From JABDQW01 sp942492025 (GTDB taxonomy: Bacteria; Pseudomonadota; Gammaproteobacteria; SZUA-229): a stretch of 64,000 nt of DNA. Positions 45,731-55,679 of the stretch are shown here, piece by piece; within the stretch, counting starts at the first letter, position 1, and the number at the start of each line of letters is the position of its first letter. The notes under the pieces are model-generated. The model saw only the letters and a program-made list of their open reading frames with translations. It had not been told where the DNA came from and ran no database searches. The stretch covers positions 62,001-126,000 of the forward strand of contig CALODJ010000008.1 in the NCBI GenBank assembly GCA_942492025.1. Direction: 5' to 3'. Position numbers and translations under genes: made by a program.

Positions 45731-46483
45731 TTATCCGTTGTTCTCATCGACCCATTCAGACATGCGCGCGCGCAATCGCGCCAGCGCCTGACCGTGTATC
45801 TGGCAGACCCGGCCCTCGGATACACCCAGTATCTCGCCGATCTCGCGTAGATTAAATTCCTCATCGTAGTACAGCGACATTACCAGTCGTTCGCGCTCCG
45901 GCAGACTCGCAATCCTGTCGGCGAGACCAGTTTTGAAATCCTGTTCCTGTAATTCCTGATAGGGGCCCTGCTTGTGCGCCGCAGAAGCTTCATCCGTGCC
46001 ACCCCCTGTGGATGTTATATCTTCATAACTCAGCAGCTGACAACCCGCAGCCTCTTTTACCAGGCAGCCATATGCCTGCATATCCATATTCAACAACTCG
46101 GCGATTTCACTGTCTTTCGCATCTCTACCCTCCCTCTCTTCAACTTCCCTGATAGCGTCAGACAGTTGCCGTGATTTTCGATAGACCGATCGAGGCGTCC
46201 AGTCACCCCGGCGCACCTCATCTATCATCGCGCCACGGATTCTGATACGTGCGTATGTCTCAAAGCTAGCACCGCGGGACATGTCATAGCCTTTCAATGC
46301 TTCAAACAGGCCAATCATGCCGGCCTGGACCATATCATCCAGCTGTATACTCGAAGGTAAACGGCCCATCATATGGTATGCGATACGTTTGACCAATGGC
46401 GCAAAACGGGTCATGAGCTCATCAATATTGGCCGAGTCACCGTTGAATGATCCAATTTCCGAGTAACTTGACATGCCCGTCAT
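45731..46483 (-). CDS. fliA: Flagellar sigma factor FliA (sigma-28)
   Basis: Directs late flagellar genes; 250 residues. Region 2 (LVKRIAYHMMGRLPSSIQLDDMVQAGMIGLFEALKGYD), region 3 (RIRGAMIDEVRRGDWTPRSV) and the region 4 HTH (LREIGEILGVSEGRVCQIHGQAL) are all present. Its ATG overlaps the flhG stop. No che genes follow; the repeat element and cassette region lie downstream instead. Confidence 0.97.
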   Translation of the reverse strand: MTGMSSYSEIGSFNGDSANIDELMTRFAPLVKRIAYHMMGRLPSSIQLDDMVQAGMIGLFEALKGYDMSRGASFETYARIRIRGAMIDEVRRGDWTPRSVYRKSRQLSDAIREVEEREGRDAKDSEIAELLNMDMQAYGCLVKEAAGCQLLSYEDITSTGGGTDEASAAHKQGPYQELQEQDFKTGLADRIASLPERERLVMSLYYDEEFNLREIGEILGVSEGRVCQIHGQALARLRARMSEWVDENNG

Positions 46484-47374
46484 CAGTAAGCTCCAGCTCC
46501 TGCGACATTGGTATCCGCATTGATCAGGCGCTCAATGAAGAATTCGAGTTGCCCGCCCATGTGCGCGGCCTCCGGCCATGTGTCGATTTGCCTTGCCACC
46601 CTTTTGAGCGCCAGGGCGGAAGGGCTTTTTGGATAGGCCTCGACAACCGCGCGTTGATGCTGGACCGCTTTGCGCAGTCGCTCATCGTACGGTATGGTTC
46701 CCAGAAACGTCAGCATCACATCCAGAAACCGATCGGTTGCTTTGGACAATTTATGAAATAATTCGCGTCCTTCGTGTGTGGATTGTGCCATGTTCGCAAG
46801 AATCTGGAAGCGCTCTATTTTATGTTCACGGCTCATTACCTTGATAAATGCGTAAGCGTCGGTAATCGAGGCAGGTTCATCACACACCACCACAACGACT
46901 TCCTGTGAAGCACAGCAAAAATTAACCACACTGTCAGATATTCCTGCAGCCGTATCCACCACCATGACATCAATGACATGACCGAGCTCGTTAAACGCAT
47001 TGGATCAAGCCGGCCTGTTCAGCCACGGTCAGATTGGCCATCTGGCTAACACCGGATGAAGCCGGAATCACTTTCACATTGGCAGGCCCATCGATGATGA
47101 CTTCCTCAAGAGAGCGTTCACCATTGATGACATGTGAGAGATCATAGGCCGGATTGAGGCCGAGCAAGACATCCACATTGGCCAAACCCAGGTCAGCATC
47201 GAGTAACAGCACTTCCTTGCCATCTTTCGCCAAAGCGGTAGCAAGGTTCACAGAGACATTGGTCTTGCCCACACCACCTTTGCCACTGGCGACTGCGATA
47301 ACCTTTACCGGCTTCGGGTTGACGATTCTTCTCAAACCCGTTGCTTGATCCGTGTGTACTTCAGATATATGCAT
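46483..47374 (-). pseudogene. flhG: Flagellar number regulator FlhG (FleN/YlxH), split by one frameshift
   Basis: A MinD-like ATPase that limits flagellar number and works with FlhF and FleQ. The first frame (47374-46991) has the deviant Walker A SGKGGVGKT (residues 30-38) and LLLDADLGLANVDVLLG, and stops after GLIQCV. Removing one base, the T on the minus strand at about 46999, restores QAFNELGHVIDVMVVDTAAGIS and joins it to the second frame (to 46483). The joined protein has normal FlhG content. Either a single-base insertion error or a recent mutation; loss would be expected to give too many flagella. Confidence 0.9.
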
Positions 47375-48617
47375 TGTTTACCATCCCGCCAAATGTATAT
47401 GCCAATTCTTCTTCAGAAGGCGCTTTTCGTGTTTTTTGCATTAACTTGACCGCTTCTCTGACCAGCAACTTGCCGCGTGCCGTGTGCAGATTATCCGGTA
47501 CTTTTTGCCCATCACTGACGAAAGCAATCGGCAGCTTGTGCAGTATCAGTACGGAAAGAATTTCTCCCAGACTGGCAGCTTCATCGATTTTGGTCAGAAT
47601 ACAACCTTGCAGACCGGCCTGAGCAAAGGCACGGATAACATCATCCTGCAAATTTCTCTGGCCTGTAGCCGACAAAACCAGATAATTTTTTATCGGTAAA
47701 CCACCAACTTTGAGTGTGGCCAGCTGCTCAGATAACCTCATGTCTCGGTGACTGACACCAGCGGTATCAATCAACGTGAGCTTGTGTTGACCGTTATGTT
47801 CCAGCACATTTTTCAGCTCATCACGGTCAGAGGCAACCTGGACGGGGACGCCCAGGATGCGGCCATAGGTTCGCAATTGTTCGTGCGCACCAATGCGGTA
47901 ACTGTCTGTTGTGACCAGTGCCACATTGCGTCTCCCGTGTCGTAATGCAAAACGTGCCGCCAGCTTGGCGATGGTTGTTGTTTTACCCACACCCGTAGGG
48001 CCTACCAATGAGACCACCCCTCCCTGTTCAAGCAGATCATCATCGGCCACAGGTACCATCGACGATAACAATTTCAGCGCCTCGAGCCAGTTATGTTTAT
48101 GTAGACCCTTATTGGCGATTTTGCTTGAAATGCTCTCGCATAACGGAGGGCTGATTCCCAACATCATCAGCTGTTTCAACAGGCTTGCATACAGCGGTTT
48201 GACCCGTCCCACTTCCCCCCAGGCAAACTGCATCATCGGGGCCTCCATGATATCGCGCAAACCTTTGAGCTCGTCCTGTATTCGCCCCAGCGCCGGATCC
48301 AGGACCGGCTTGTTGGCTGATGACTCTGCGTTCGGCGCGAGTGATCCACTCTCAGGTTCGATATCAAACGCCCGCTCAGGAGCAGGTGCTGATTGATGTG
48401 CCGATGAAACCTCTGAGTCCGTCAGCGCAGTCGGGTTGCCCGCAGGATTCCCAAGGGAGGCATTGACCAGTGCGTCCTCGTAATCGATGGCGGCGATGAT
48501 TTCTACACCACCTGCGACGCGTCGGTTTGACAGGATCACCGCATCGGGACCCTGCTCCTCGCGCACCTCACGTAATGCCTGGCGCGCATCGGCTGCAAAA
48601 TAGCGTTTCATTTTCAT
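47361..48617 (-). CDS. flhF: Flagellar SRP-like GTPase FlhF
   Basis: Sets polar placement of the flagellum; 418 residues from the ATG at 48617 (MKMKRYFAADARQALREVREEQGPDAV), which has GGTGAG just upstream. The C-terminal NG domain has GPTGVGKTTTIAKLAA, DTAG and TKIDEAAS. The end overlaps flhG by 14 bp. Confidence 0.95.
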   Translation of the reverse strand: MKMKRYFAADARQALREVREEQGPDAVILSNRRVAGGVEIIAAIDYEDALVNASLGNPAGNPTALTDSEVSSAHQSAPAPERAFDIEPESGSLAPNAESSANKPVLDPALGRIQDELKGLRDIMEAPMMQFAWGEVGRVKPLYASLLKQLMMLGISPPLCESISSKIANKGLHKHNWLEALKLLSSMVPVADDDLLEQGGVVSLVGPTGVGKTTTIAKLAARFALRHGRRNVALVTTDSYRIGAHEQLRTYGRILGVPVQVASDRDELKNVLEHNGQHKLTLIDTAGVSHRDMRLSEQLATLKVGGLPIKNYLVLSATGQRNLQDDVIRAFAQAGLQGCILTKIDEAASLGEILSVLILHKLPIAFVSDGQKVPDNLHTARGKLLVREAVKLMQKTRKAPSEEELAYTFGGMVNNAYI

Positions 48618-48637
48618 ACTCTCACCCCTTCCTGTGA

Positions 48638-50734
48638 TCACGCCGTTGCGGTGCTTTTGCTACCGACAGCGGCCACGACTTTAATCTGTTTACTATCCGG
48701 TACTTCGTTGTAAGCAAGTACATGCAGATTTGGTGCCAAACTTCTCAACAATCGGGCCAGTATCGGACGCAGTGCCGGTGACACCATTAATACGGCTGCT
48801 TTGTTGCCTGCCTGTTGCTGCTGAATGCATTGATTCAGCTCCGTAATCATCTGCTCCGCCAGACCGGGTTCGATGCCCAGACCCGATTCTGGCGCGGTTT
48901 GCACGGACTGCAGCAAAATCTGTTCCAGTTCCGGGTCCAGCGTGATAACGGCCATTTCGTGTGCCATGCCATTGATGTGCTGGTAAATCTGGCGTGACAA
49001 AGAAGCTCGAACAGCAGCGGTGAGCACGTCAGAGTTTTGGCTGACTGGCGCATGTTCCGCCAAAGTTTCGGCAATCGTGCGCATGTCACGAATGGGCACA
49101 CCTTCGAGTAACATGTTCTGCAAGACCTTCAGCACCGTACCCAATGGCAGCATTTTGGGTACCAGATCCTCCACCAGCTTGGGTGAGGTCTTTGCGAGCA
49201 TATCGAGCAGATGCTGTACCTCTTCGTGACCGATCAGTTCGTGTGCATGCTGATGCAGCAGATGACTCAAGTGAGTTGCGATCACTGTACTGGTATCGAC
49301 CACGGTATAACCCATGGTCTGCGCCTCATCTCGCACGGTGCTGTCAATCCATACCGCATCTAGACCGAAGGTTGGATCCCGTGTGTCGATGCCATTGAGT
49401 TTGCCAAACACCTGTCCAGGGTTGATGGCCAGCTCCTTGTCGGGGTAGACCTCGCCTTCGCCCAATGGCACACCCATCAACGTGATTCGGTAAGCCGTTG
49501 GAGACAGGTCCAGATTGTCGCGGATGTGCACGGCCTGGATCAGGAAGCCCAGTTCCTGCGACAGTTTTCTGCGAACCCCCTTGATGCGAGTCATCAACTG
49601 CCCACCCTGGGTCTTGTCCACCAGCGGGATCAGCCTGTATCCAACCTCCAGACCGATGACGTCGACGAGAGGCACATCATCCCAGCTCAGGTCGGTAAAT
49701 CTGGGCTCGACTTCGGCTTGTTCGACGACTTCTTCTTGCTGTTGTGCTGCCGCCTGGCGCTGACTGATCATGAACGCCAGTCCACCGAATACGACTCCGA
49801 GGCTCAGGAATACCAGATTCGGCATACCCGGGATCAAACCCAGCGCACCGACAATACCCGCTGTTATGGCGATCGGTCGTGGCCGGCTCATCAGCTGAGC
49901 GAGCACCTGTTCACCCATATCTCGGGCTGCAGAGACCCGCGTGACCGCAATGGCAGCCGCTGTTGACAACACCAGTGAGGGGATCTGCGCGACCAGCCCG
50001 TCACCAATCGTCAGCAGAGTGTAATTATGCGCGGCCTGCATGAAGCTAAGTTCATGCTGCACCATACCGATACCCAGCCCGAAAATAATATTGATGAACA
50101 AGATCAGGATACCGGCGATGGCATCACCACGAATAAACTTGCTGGCACCATCCATCGAACCATAAAAATCCGCCTCGCAGGAAATTTCCTGCCGGCGTTC
50201 ACGCGCCTCTTCCTGCGTGATCAAGCCGGAATTCAGGTCGGCATCGATGGCCATCTGTTTTCCGGGCATGGCGTCCAGTGTGAAGCGGGCATTGACCTCG
50301 GATATGCGTCCGGTGCCCTTGGTCACAACAACAAAGTTGATAATCGTGAGCACCGCGAACACGACCAGCCCGACCGCATAACTGCCACCGACCACAAACT
50401 CACCGAACGACTGGATAACGTTGCCTGCCGCATTCGTACCGGTGTGACCTTCTAGCAGAACGATGCGGGTTGAAGCGACATTCAATGCCAGACGCAGCAA
50501 TGTCGCAGCCAGCAACACGGTTGGAAACACATCAAAATCCAGCGGCCGGGTGGTATAGATAACGACCAGCAATACCACCAGTGACAAAGCGATATTGAAG
50601 GTGAAGAACAGGTCGAGCATCAATGCTGGCAGTGGCAACACCATCATCGCCAGCATTGCCACCAGTAATATCGGTATACCTAGCCCGGTCAATGGCAGGG
50701 AGCGTGCACGGGACAGGGTCGCACTATAGTTCAT
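48638..50734 (-). CDS. flhA: Flagellar export gate protein FlhA
   Basis: The proton-driven export gate, forming a cytoplasmic nonameric ring; 698 residues. About eight TM helices occupy the first 340 residues, with the conserved loop SEVNARFTLDAMPGKQMAIDADLNSGLI. A soluble C-terminal domain follows. ATGA overlap with the flhB stop. Confidence 0.97.
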   Translation of the reverse strand: MNYSATLSRARSLPLTGLGIPILLVAMLAMMVLPLPALMLDLFFTFNIALSLVVLLVVIYTTRPLDFDVFPTVLLAATLLRLALNVASTRIVLLEGHTGTNAAGNVIQSFGEFVVGGSYAVGLVVFAVLTIINFVVVTKGTGRISEVNARFTLDAMPGKQMAIDADLNSGLITQEEARERRQEISCEADFYGSMDGASKFIRGDAIAGILILFINIIFGLGIGMVQHELSFMQAAHNYTLLTIGDGLVAQIPSLVLSTAAAIAVTRVSAARDMGEQVLAQLMSRPRPIAITAGIVGALGLIPGMPNLVFLSLGVVFGGLAFMISQRQAAAQQQEEVVEQAEVEPRFTDLSWDDVPLVDVIGLEVGYRLIPLVDKTQGGQLMTRIKGVRRKLSQELGFLIQAVHIRDNLDLSPTAYRITLMGVPLGEGEVYPDKELAINPGQVFGKLNGIDTRDPTFGLDAVWIDSTVRDEAQTMGYTVVDTSTVIATHLSHLLHQHAHELIGHEEVQHLLDMLAKTSPKLVEDLVPKMLPLGTVLKVLQNMLLEGVPIRDMRTIAETLAEHAPVSQNSDVLTAAVRASLSRQIYQHINGMAHEMAVITLDPELEQILLQSVQTAPESGLGIEPGLAEQMITELNQCIQQQQAGNKAAVLMVSPALRPILARLLRSLAPNLHVLAYNEVPDSKQIKVVAAVGSKSTATA

Positions 50735-51903
50735 CGGTCTCTCCCATGATTGGTCTCCTCATCGTCTTCATTCACGAGCACATCGGCCCATTCATCGGGT
50801 ATTGGCAGATCGGTCGGTTCCGCTGGAATCGCATCGCCGACTCCCATCGCATTGAGCTGGTAGACATAAGACAGTATGTTGGCGACAGCCACATACAGTC
50901 CTGCCGGAATCTCCTGGTTGAGTTCGGTGCTCGCGTACAGGGCGCGTGCGAGCGGCGGTGATGAGACGATCGCAACATCGTGTGTATCAGCAACCAGGCG
51001 AATGCGTGCCGCGACCAGATCCGCACCCTTGGCCACCAGCGTCGGTGCCTGCATGCTGGACTGGTCATAGCGCAATGCGACCGCGTAGTGCGTCGGGTTG
51101 GTAATAACCACATCGGCCAGTGGTACCGCTTCCATCATGCGGCGCTGTGACAGTTCCTGCTGCAACGCTCGAATACGACCCTTGACTTCCGGCCGGCCAT
51201 CGGTCTCCTTGACCTCGTCCTTGACTTCCTGCTTGGTCATCATTAGCTGCTTGTTGTGCTGCCACAGCTGAAACGGTACATCGATGGCAGCGATAATGAT
51301 GAGCACACTGCTGCACGCGAGAAACGACCAGCCACATAAGTTCGCTACATGCGCCAGCGCCACTTTCAGAGATTCAGCACCGAGTGCGAGTATCTGATCG
51401 ACCAGCGACCACAAGATCACGACGGAGATCGCCGCGACCAGAGCGAATTTCGCCAGCACCTTGAGCAGTTCCATCAAACCTCGCCATGCAAAAACTCGTC
51501 CAAGTCCTTTGACTGGATCGAGCTTTTCCCATTTGAAGCTGATCGCCTTGGTGCTGAACGACCAGCCGCCCAGCCCGATCGGTGTCAACACGACCACTAC
51601 GGTCAACAGTACAAACATGGGCGCAACTACCCGCAGGCTCTGTATCAGCATGTTACCCAAAACTGCGACAACGCTGTTATTATCCAAATCGCGCGCGTGT
51701 TCAATCGCCAGTCCCGCACGCATGATGTCCTGCATGCCGGCCAGAATACTTTCGCCCAGGAGCAGAAATCCACCGGCCGCAGCCATCAGCAATGCCATAC
51801 TGTTCAGTTCTTTCGATCGCGGGACCTGGCCTTTCTCACGGGCTTCCCGCAGTCGTTTCGGGGTCGCCTGTTCGGTACGTTCCTGTCCGGTTTCCTGTGC
51901 CAT
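50731..51903 (-). CDS. flhB: Flagellar export switch protein FlhB
   Basis: Controls substrate-specificity switching with FliK; 390 residues. Four TM helices, then the self-cleavage motif NPTH at residues 269-272 (VVITNPTHYAVAL). A poorly conserved acidic tail follows. The neighbour fliR ends 3 bp upstream. Confidence 0.97.
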   Translation of the reverse strand: MAQETGQERTEQATPKRLREAREKGQVPRSKELNSMALLMAAAGGFLLLGESILAGMQDIMRAGLAIEHARDLDNNSVVAVLGNMLIQSLRVVAPMFVLLTVVVVLTPIGLGGWSFSTKAISFKWEKLDPVKGLGRVFAWRGLMELLKVLAKFALVAAISVVILWSLVDQILALGAESLKVALAHVANLCGWSFLACSSVLIIIAAIDVPFQLWQHNKQLMMTKQEVKDEVKETDGRPEVKGRIRALQQELSQRRMMEAVPLADVVITNPTHYAVALRYDQSSMQAPTLVAKGADLVAARIRLVADTHDVAIVSSPPLARALYASTELNQEIPAGLYVAVANILSYVYQLNAMGVGDAIPAEPTDLPIPDEWADVLVNEDDEETNHGRDR

Positions 51904-51906
51904 CGA

Positions 51907-52686
51907 TCAAACCACCTTGTTGATCAGGCTGATGGCCTCGAGTATTAGCCGGCTCAAATGATCCGTAATACTGGGCAGCGTCAGAATAATGAACGCCAGG
52001 CCGACCATGATCATGACCGGAAAACCAACGGCAAAGATATTCAGTTGCGGCGCGGCACGTGATGTCACACCGAAAGCGAGATTAACCAGCAACAGCGCGG
52101 CCACTGCCGGCAGCGCAACCAGCATGCCACCGACGAACATATTGCTGCCCCATGAAACAAGTTGCCACAAACCGTCATGTGAGATCGCGACAGGCCCAAC
52201 AGGCAGTCGCTGAAAACTATCGGCGAGAACCTCGATCAGCAGCAGATGGCCGTTGAGCGCAAGAAAGACCAGCGTAACCATAATCAGAAACGCCTGGCTG
52301 ACGACGGGCACCTGCACACCGTTTTGCGGATCAATAATGGAGGCGAATCCCAGACCCATGGCCATTGCTATGCTCTGACCAGCAATGACGAAAGCAGAGA
52401 ACACCATCTGCAGGATGAATCCCATGGCAACACCGATCAATACCTGGTAAACACTGATCAGCAGCGCCTGTGCGCTGATCAAGTCCACAACCGGCGGCTT
52501 CGGGATCACGGGCACCAGAATCCAGGCGAGAAAAAATGCCAGCAGAATCCTGATCCTGACCGGCACGCTGCGCGCGGAAAAAATCGGGATAGCCGCGAAC
52601 ATTGCACCAATACGCATAAATGGCCATAACAGGCTGGCGAGCCAGCCGGTCAGTTCGGCGCCGGTCATGCTTATCGCTGCTGTCAT
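51907..52686 (-). CDS. fliR: Flagellar export gate protein FliR
   Basis: A core gate component with FliP and FliQ; 259 residues, six TM helices. MTAAISMTGAELTGWLASLLWPFMRIGAMF is typical. Its start overlaps the fliQ stop. Confidence 0.96.
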   Translation of the reverse strand: MTAAISMTGAELTGWLASLLWPFMRIGAMFAAIPIFSARSVPVRIRILLAFFLAWILVPVIPKPPVVDLISAQALLISVYQVLIGVAMGFILQMVFSAFVIAGQSIAMAMGLGFASIIDPQNGVQVPVVSQAFLIMVTLVFLALNGHLLLIEVLADSFQRLPVGPVAISHDGLWQLVSWGSNMFVGGMLVALPAVAALLLVNLAFGVTSRAAPQLNIFAVGFPVMIMVGLAFIILTLPSITDHLSRLILEAISLINKVV

Positions 52687-52955
52687 TATCCAATGAGCTC
52701 GGGTATGCGTTCGAAAAGATTGATAGTGAAATCAGAAATCAGCCCCAGCATCCAGGAACCGGCAACCACGAGAGCCAGGCCGAGAACAGCGAGTTTTGGG
52801 ATGAAGGTCAGTGTCATTTCCTGGATCTGGGTCGCGGCCTGCACCATGCCTACCAGCAGACCGACGACCAGCGCTGATATCAGCAAGGGGGCCGACAACA
52901 GTGCAGTGACCCAGAGCGCCTCCTGGCCGACATCGAGCACCATCTCCGGTGTCAT
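52686..52955 (-). CDS. fliQ: Flagellar export gate protein FliQ
   Basis: 89 residues from the ATG at 52955 (MTPEMVLDVGQEALWV), exactly the E. coli length; a GTG 3 codons upstream is also in frame. Two TM helices flank AATQIQEMTLTFIPK. Part of the FliP5Q4R1 gate. Confidence 0.95.
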   Translation of the reverse strand: MTPEMVLDVGQEALWVTALLSAPLLISALVVGLLVGMVQAATQIQEMTLTFIPKLAVLGLALVVAGSWMLGLISDFTINLFERIPELIG

Positions 52956-53000
52956 GACATACACCGCGCATTAATGACGGGCATTGTCTGCACCTTTAAA

Positions 53001-53032
53001 CTCAGACATAAAAGCACCTCAGACATAAAAGC
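53001..53032. repeat. 15-bp direct duplication at the 3' end of fliP
   Basis: CTCAGACATAAAAGC occurs at 53001-53015 and again at 53018-53032. The second copy contains the fliP stop region, so the last codons and stop of fliP were duplicated downstream. The copy creates an ATG with a 12-codon open frame (53010-52972) that is probably not meaningful. Confidence 0.75.
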
Positions 53033-53762
53033 TCGATGCCATCGTGCCCATCACCAATGACCAGCCGTCGATCAGCACAAACAGCATCAGTTTAAAGGGC
53101 AATGAAATAATCATCGGCGACAGCATCATCATACCCATGGACATAAGGACACTGGCGACCACGAGATCGATGACAAGAAAGGGAATGAAAATCAGGAAGC
53201 CGATCTGAAATGCGGTTTTCAACTCACTGGTGACAAAGGACGGCAACAGGAGTGAGAAAGGCACTTTCTCGGCGGGATCCAGCTTTCCGTGTCCGGCGAT
53301 GTCTGCAAACAGGGCGAGATCGGTCTCACGCGTCTGTGCCAGCATGAAATGGTAGAAAGGCTCCGAGGCTTTCTGCATCGCCACTTCAGAGCTCACCTCT
53401 TCATCCAGGTAGGGTTTGACGCCGCTCTGGTAGGCACTGGTAAAGACGGGCGCCATGATAAAAAAAGTCAGAAACAATGACAGCCCCAGCAGGATCTGGT
53501 TGGATGGTGTCTGTGCGGTTCCAAGCGCCTGGCGAAGTATGGACAGCACAATAATAATGCGGGTAAACGATGTCGTCATAATCAGCGCAGCCGGCAGCAG
53601 ACTGAGCACCGTCATCAATGCCAGTATCTGCAGGGTTACGCTATAGGTTTCACCGCCATCTGCGGCCGGCGTCACCGTTAATGCTGTTAGGCCGGGAACT
53701 GACCAGACTTCCGCCGAAGGTAAAAGCAGACACAGCAATACCAGAATTCTTTGCCAGATCAT
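53019..53762 (-). CDS. fliP: Flagellar export gate protein FliP
   Basis: Core of the export gate; 247 residues with a signal-like N-terminus (LLCLLLPSAEVWS) and four TM helices. PAALIMTTSFTRIIIVLSILRQALGTAQTPSNQILLGL is the family hallmark. Its ATG overlaps the fliO stop. Confidence 0.97.
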   Translation of the reverse strand: MIWQRILVLLCLLLPSAEVWSVPGLTALTVTPAADGGETYSVTLQILALMTVLSLLPAALIMTTSFTRIIIVLSILRQALGTAQTPSNQILLGLSLFLTFFIMAPVFTSAYQSGVKPYLDEEVSSEVAMQKASEPFYHFMLAQTRETDLALFADIAGHGKLDPAEKVPFSLLLPSFVTSELKTAFQIGFLIFIPFLVIDLVVASVLMSMGMMMLSPMIISLPFKLMLFVLIDGWSLVMGTMASSFYV

Positions 53763-54247
53763 GATCTTTTACCTGACAGTGCGGAATGTAGTTTTTCCGA
53801 GAAGCTGTCCGTTAAAGACAGTGCAGCATTTCCATGATCGGCCGAATCATTTTTTCCCAGAGGTTGCTCGAGCTGGTGCAGCATATTGATCCGGCCGGGT
53901 GCGACGCCGAGCAGCAATTGAGTTGAACCGACCTGAACAAGTACCACGCGCTCGCGGGCGCCCATACTCAGGCCACCCAGTACCTGCAATGAACCATCGG
54001 ACGATGACTGCAGGCGATTCACGCGCTTGGCCAGCCAGGCAAGCGCGACGATACAGAGCAACACGAACATCAATCCGAGAACGAGTTGAACAAGATAGCC
54101 TGAATTCAGGCTTTCGCTACCGATCGCTGCTGACTGCCTGGCTGTCGATGCGATCGTGTCGGCCGATTCAACCGCCATCACATGAAACGAAAACAGGGAC
54201 GACAGTATCACGCTGTGACTGAGCCATTGAGCTATCTTGATCCGCAT
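53759..54247 (-). CDS. fliO: Flagellar export assembly protein FliO
   Basis: A chaperone-like membrane protein for FliP assembly; 162 residues. An N-terminal signal segment, a TM at about residues 52-69 (LVQLVLGLMFVLLCIVALAWLAKRV), and the cytoplasmic motif GARERVVLVQVGSTQLLLGV. Position between fliN and fliP is standard. Confidence 0.92.
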   Translation of the reverse strand: MRIKIAQWLSHSVILSSLFSFHVMAVESADTIASTARQSAAIGSESLNSGYLVQLVLGLMFVLLCIVALAWLAKRVNRLQSSSDGSLQVLGGLSMGARERVVLVQVGSTQLLLGVAPGRINMLHQLEQPLGKNDSADHGNAALSLTDSFSEKLHSALSGKRS

Positions 54248-54258
54248 TAAGAGCTCCT

Positions 54259-54672
54259 TTAGCGCAGTTTCCTGACGCGTTCAGCCGGGCTGATGACGTC
54301 AGTCAAACGGATACCGAATTTGTCATTGATGACGACGACTTCGCCGTGTGCGATCAGCGTACCGTTGATCATCACATCCATGGGTTCGCCGGCAAGCCGG
54401 TCGAGCTCCACGACAGAACCGCGGTTGAGCGCCAGCAGGTCCTGAATCGGAACCTCGGTACGACCGACTTCCATCGACAGGGTCACCGGTATATCGAGAA
54501 TGACATCCAGATTCGACTCGGCTGCACTCGGGGGACCCGGTTCGCCGGCCAGATCCTGAAATTCAGCGCGTTCATAGCCGGATTCGACCCGCGCGTTGTC
54601 TTTGGTGTCAGCTGCCGCTGCAGAAGCACCTCGACCATCACTGCCTTGTGTTCCTGATGTTTGTTCACTCAT
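54259..54672 (-). CDS. fliN: Flagellar motor switch protein FliN
   Basis: Part of the C-ring; 137 residues. The SpoA domain spans LDIPVTLSMEVGRTEVPIQDLLALNRGSVVELD to the end. The first 45 residues are a low-complexity Ala/Gly/Ser linker. It lies 17 bp after fliM. Confidence 0.96.
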   Translation of the reverse strand: MSEQTSGTQGSDGRGASAAAADTKDNARVESGYERAEFQDLAGEPGPPSAAESNLDVILDIPVTLSMEVGRTEVPIQDLLALNRGSVVELDRLAGEPMDVMINGTLIAHGEVVVINDKFGIRLTDVISPAERVRKLR

Positions 54673-54689
54673 GTGTTGACTCCTGCAGG

Positions 54690-55673
54690 TTAATCATGTG
54701 AATAATCGGGTCGTTCGATCGGCATAACAAACTGAACCGCGTTTTTACCGTTGGAAACCCCTATGACGCCTCTGAACAAGGGTGTGTTGTTCACATGCAC
54801 CATCACCATCTCAGGCATATTCACGGGTATCACGTCGCCCGTTCTGAGTTTGAGTACATCGCTCAAGGCTAACTTGGTGTGCGCCATCGAACAGTCGACC
54901 TCGACCACCGCCCGCTTCATGCCGTCTTTCAATGCTCTAATCCATTCCTCGTCGATGTCATTCTGCTCAGCACCACTGGCATCGAGGTCTTTTATCGGGT
55001 CGAGCATTGAATTCGGCATAACGATATGAAACGCGCCATTGCCTCCATCGAGCGCCACACTGAACGTCGATACCACGACAACTTCATCCGGGCTAACAAT
55101 ACTGGTGAACTGGGGATCAATCTCCGACCTCTGATAGACGAAATCGAGAGGCATGAGCGGCTCCCAGGCGGTGGCGAGATCTGCAAACGACATGTCCAGC
55201 AACAGTTGAATGACGCGGTATTCGGTCGGCGTAAATTCGCGCTCCTCGATGTTGACCTGATAGCGCCCATCACCGCCGAAATAGTTGTCGACGGTGGCCA
55301 GAACCAGCTCGGGCTCGATCACAAACAAACCGGTTCCATGCAATGGATTGATACTGATCAGGTTCAGGTTGGCAGGCACTTTCAAGCTGGCGGAAAAATC
55401 GGCGAATCGATGGAGCTTTATGCCTTCAACCGTTACCTCTGCCGTACGCCGCAACATACTGGAGATGTTTTTTTCAAACGCGCGTGCGAAGCGTTCATTG
55501 ACCCTGTCCATGGCCGGTAGATGAACGCCATGCGTCAGGTCCTGACTGCCCAGCTCATACGGAATCACCTCGCCACTGGCAGATATCCGGTCAGACCTCG
55601 TGTCGATCTCACCACTATCCACACCCTTCAACAGGGTGTCGATTTCTTCTTGTGACAGATGTTCATTCACCAC
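54690..55673 (-). CDS. fliM: Flagellar motor switch protein FliM
   Basis: C-ring protein that binds CheY-P; 327 residues, GTG start. The N-terminal LSQEEIDTLLKGV is the CheY-binding segment. A CheC-like middle domain and the C-terminal SpoA domain follow. It ends MPIERPDYSHD. Confidence 0.97.
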   Translation of the reverse strand: MVNEHLSQEEIDTLLKGVDSGEIDTRSDRISASGEVIPYELGSQDLTHGVHLPAMDRVNERFARAFEKNISSMLRRTAEVTVEGIKLHRFADFSASLKVPANLNLISINPLHGTGLFVIEPELVLATVDNYFGGDGRYQVNIEEREFTPTEYRVIQLLLDMSFADLATAWEPLMPLDFVYQRSEIDPQFTSIVSPDEVVVVSTFSVALDGGNGAFHIVMPNSMLDPIKDLDASGAEQNDIDEEWIRALKDGMKRAVVEVDCSMAHTKLALSDVLKLRTGDVIPVNMPEMVMVHVNNTPLFRGVIGVSNGKNAVQFVMPIERPDYSHD

Positions 55674-55679
55674 GCGTTC

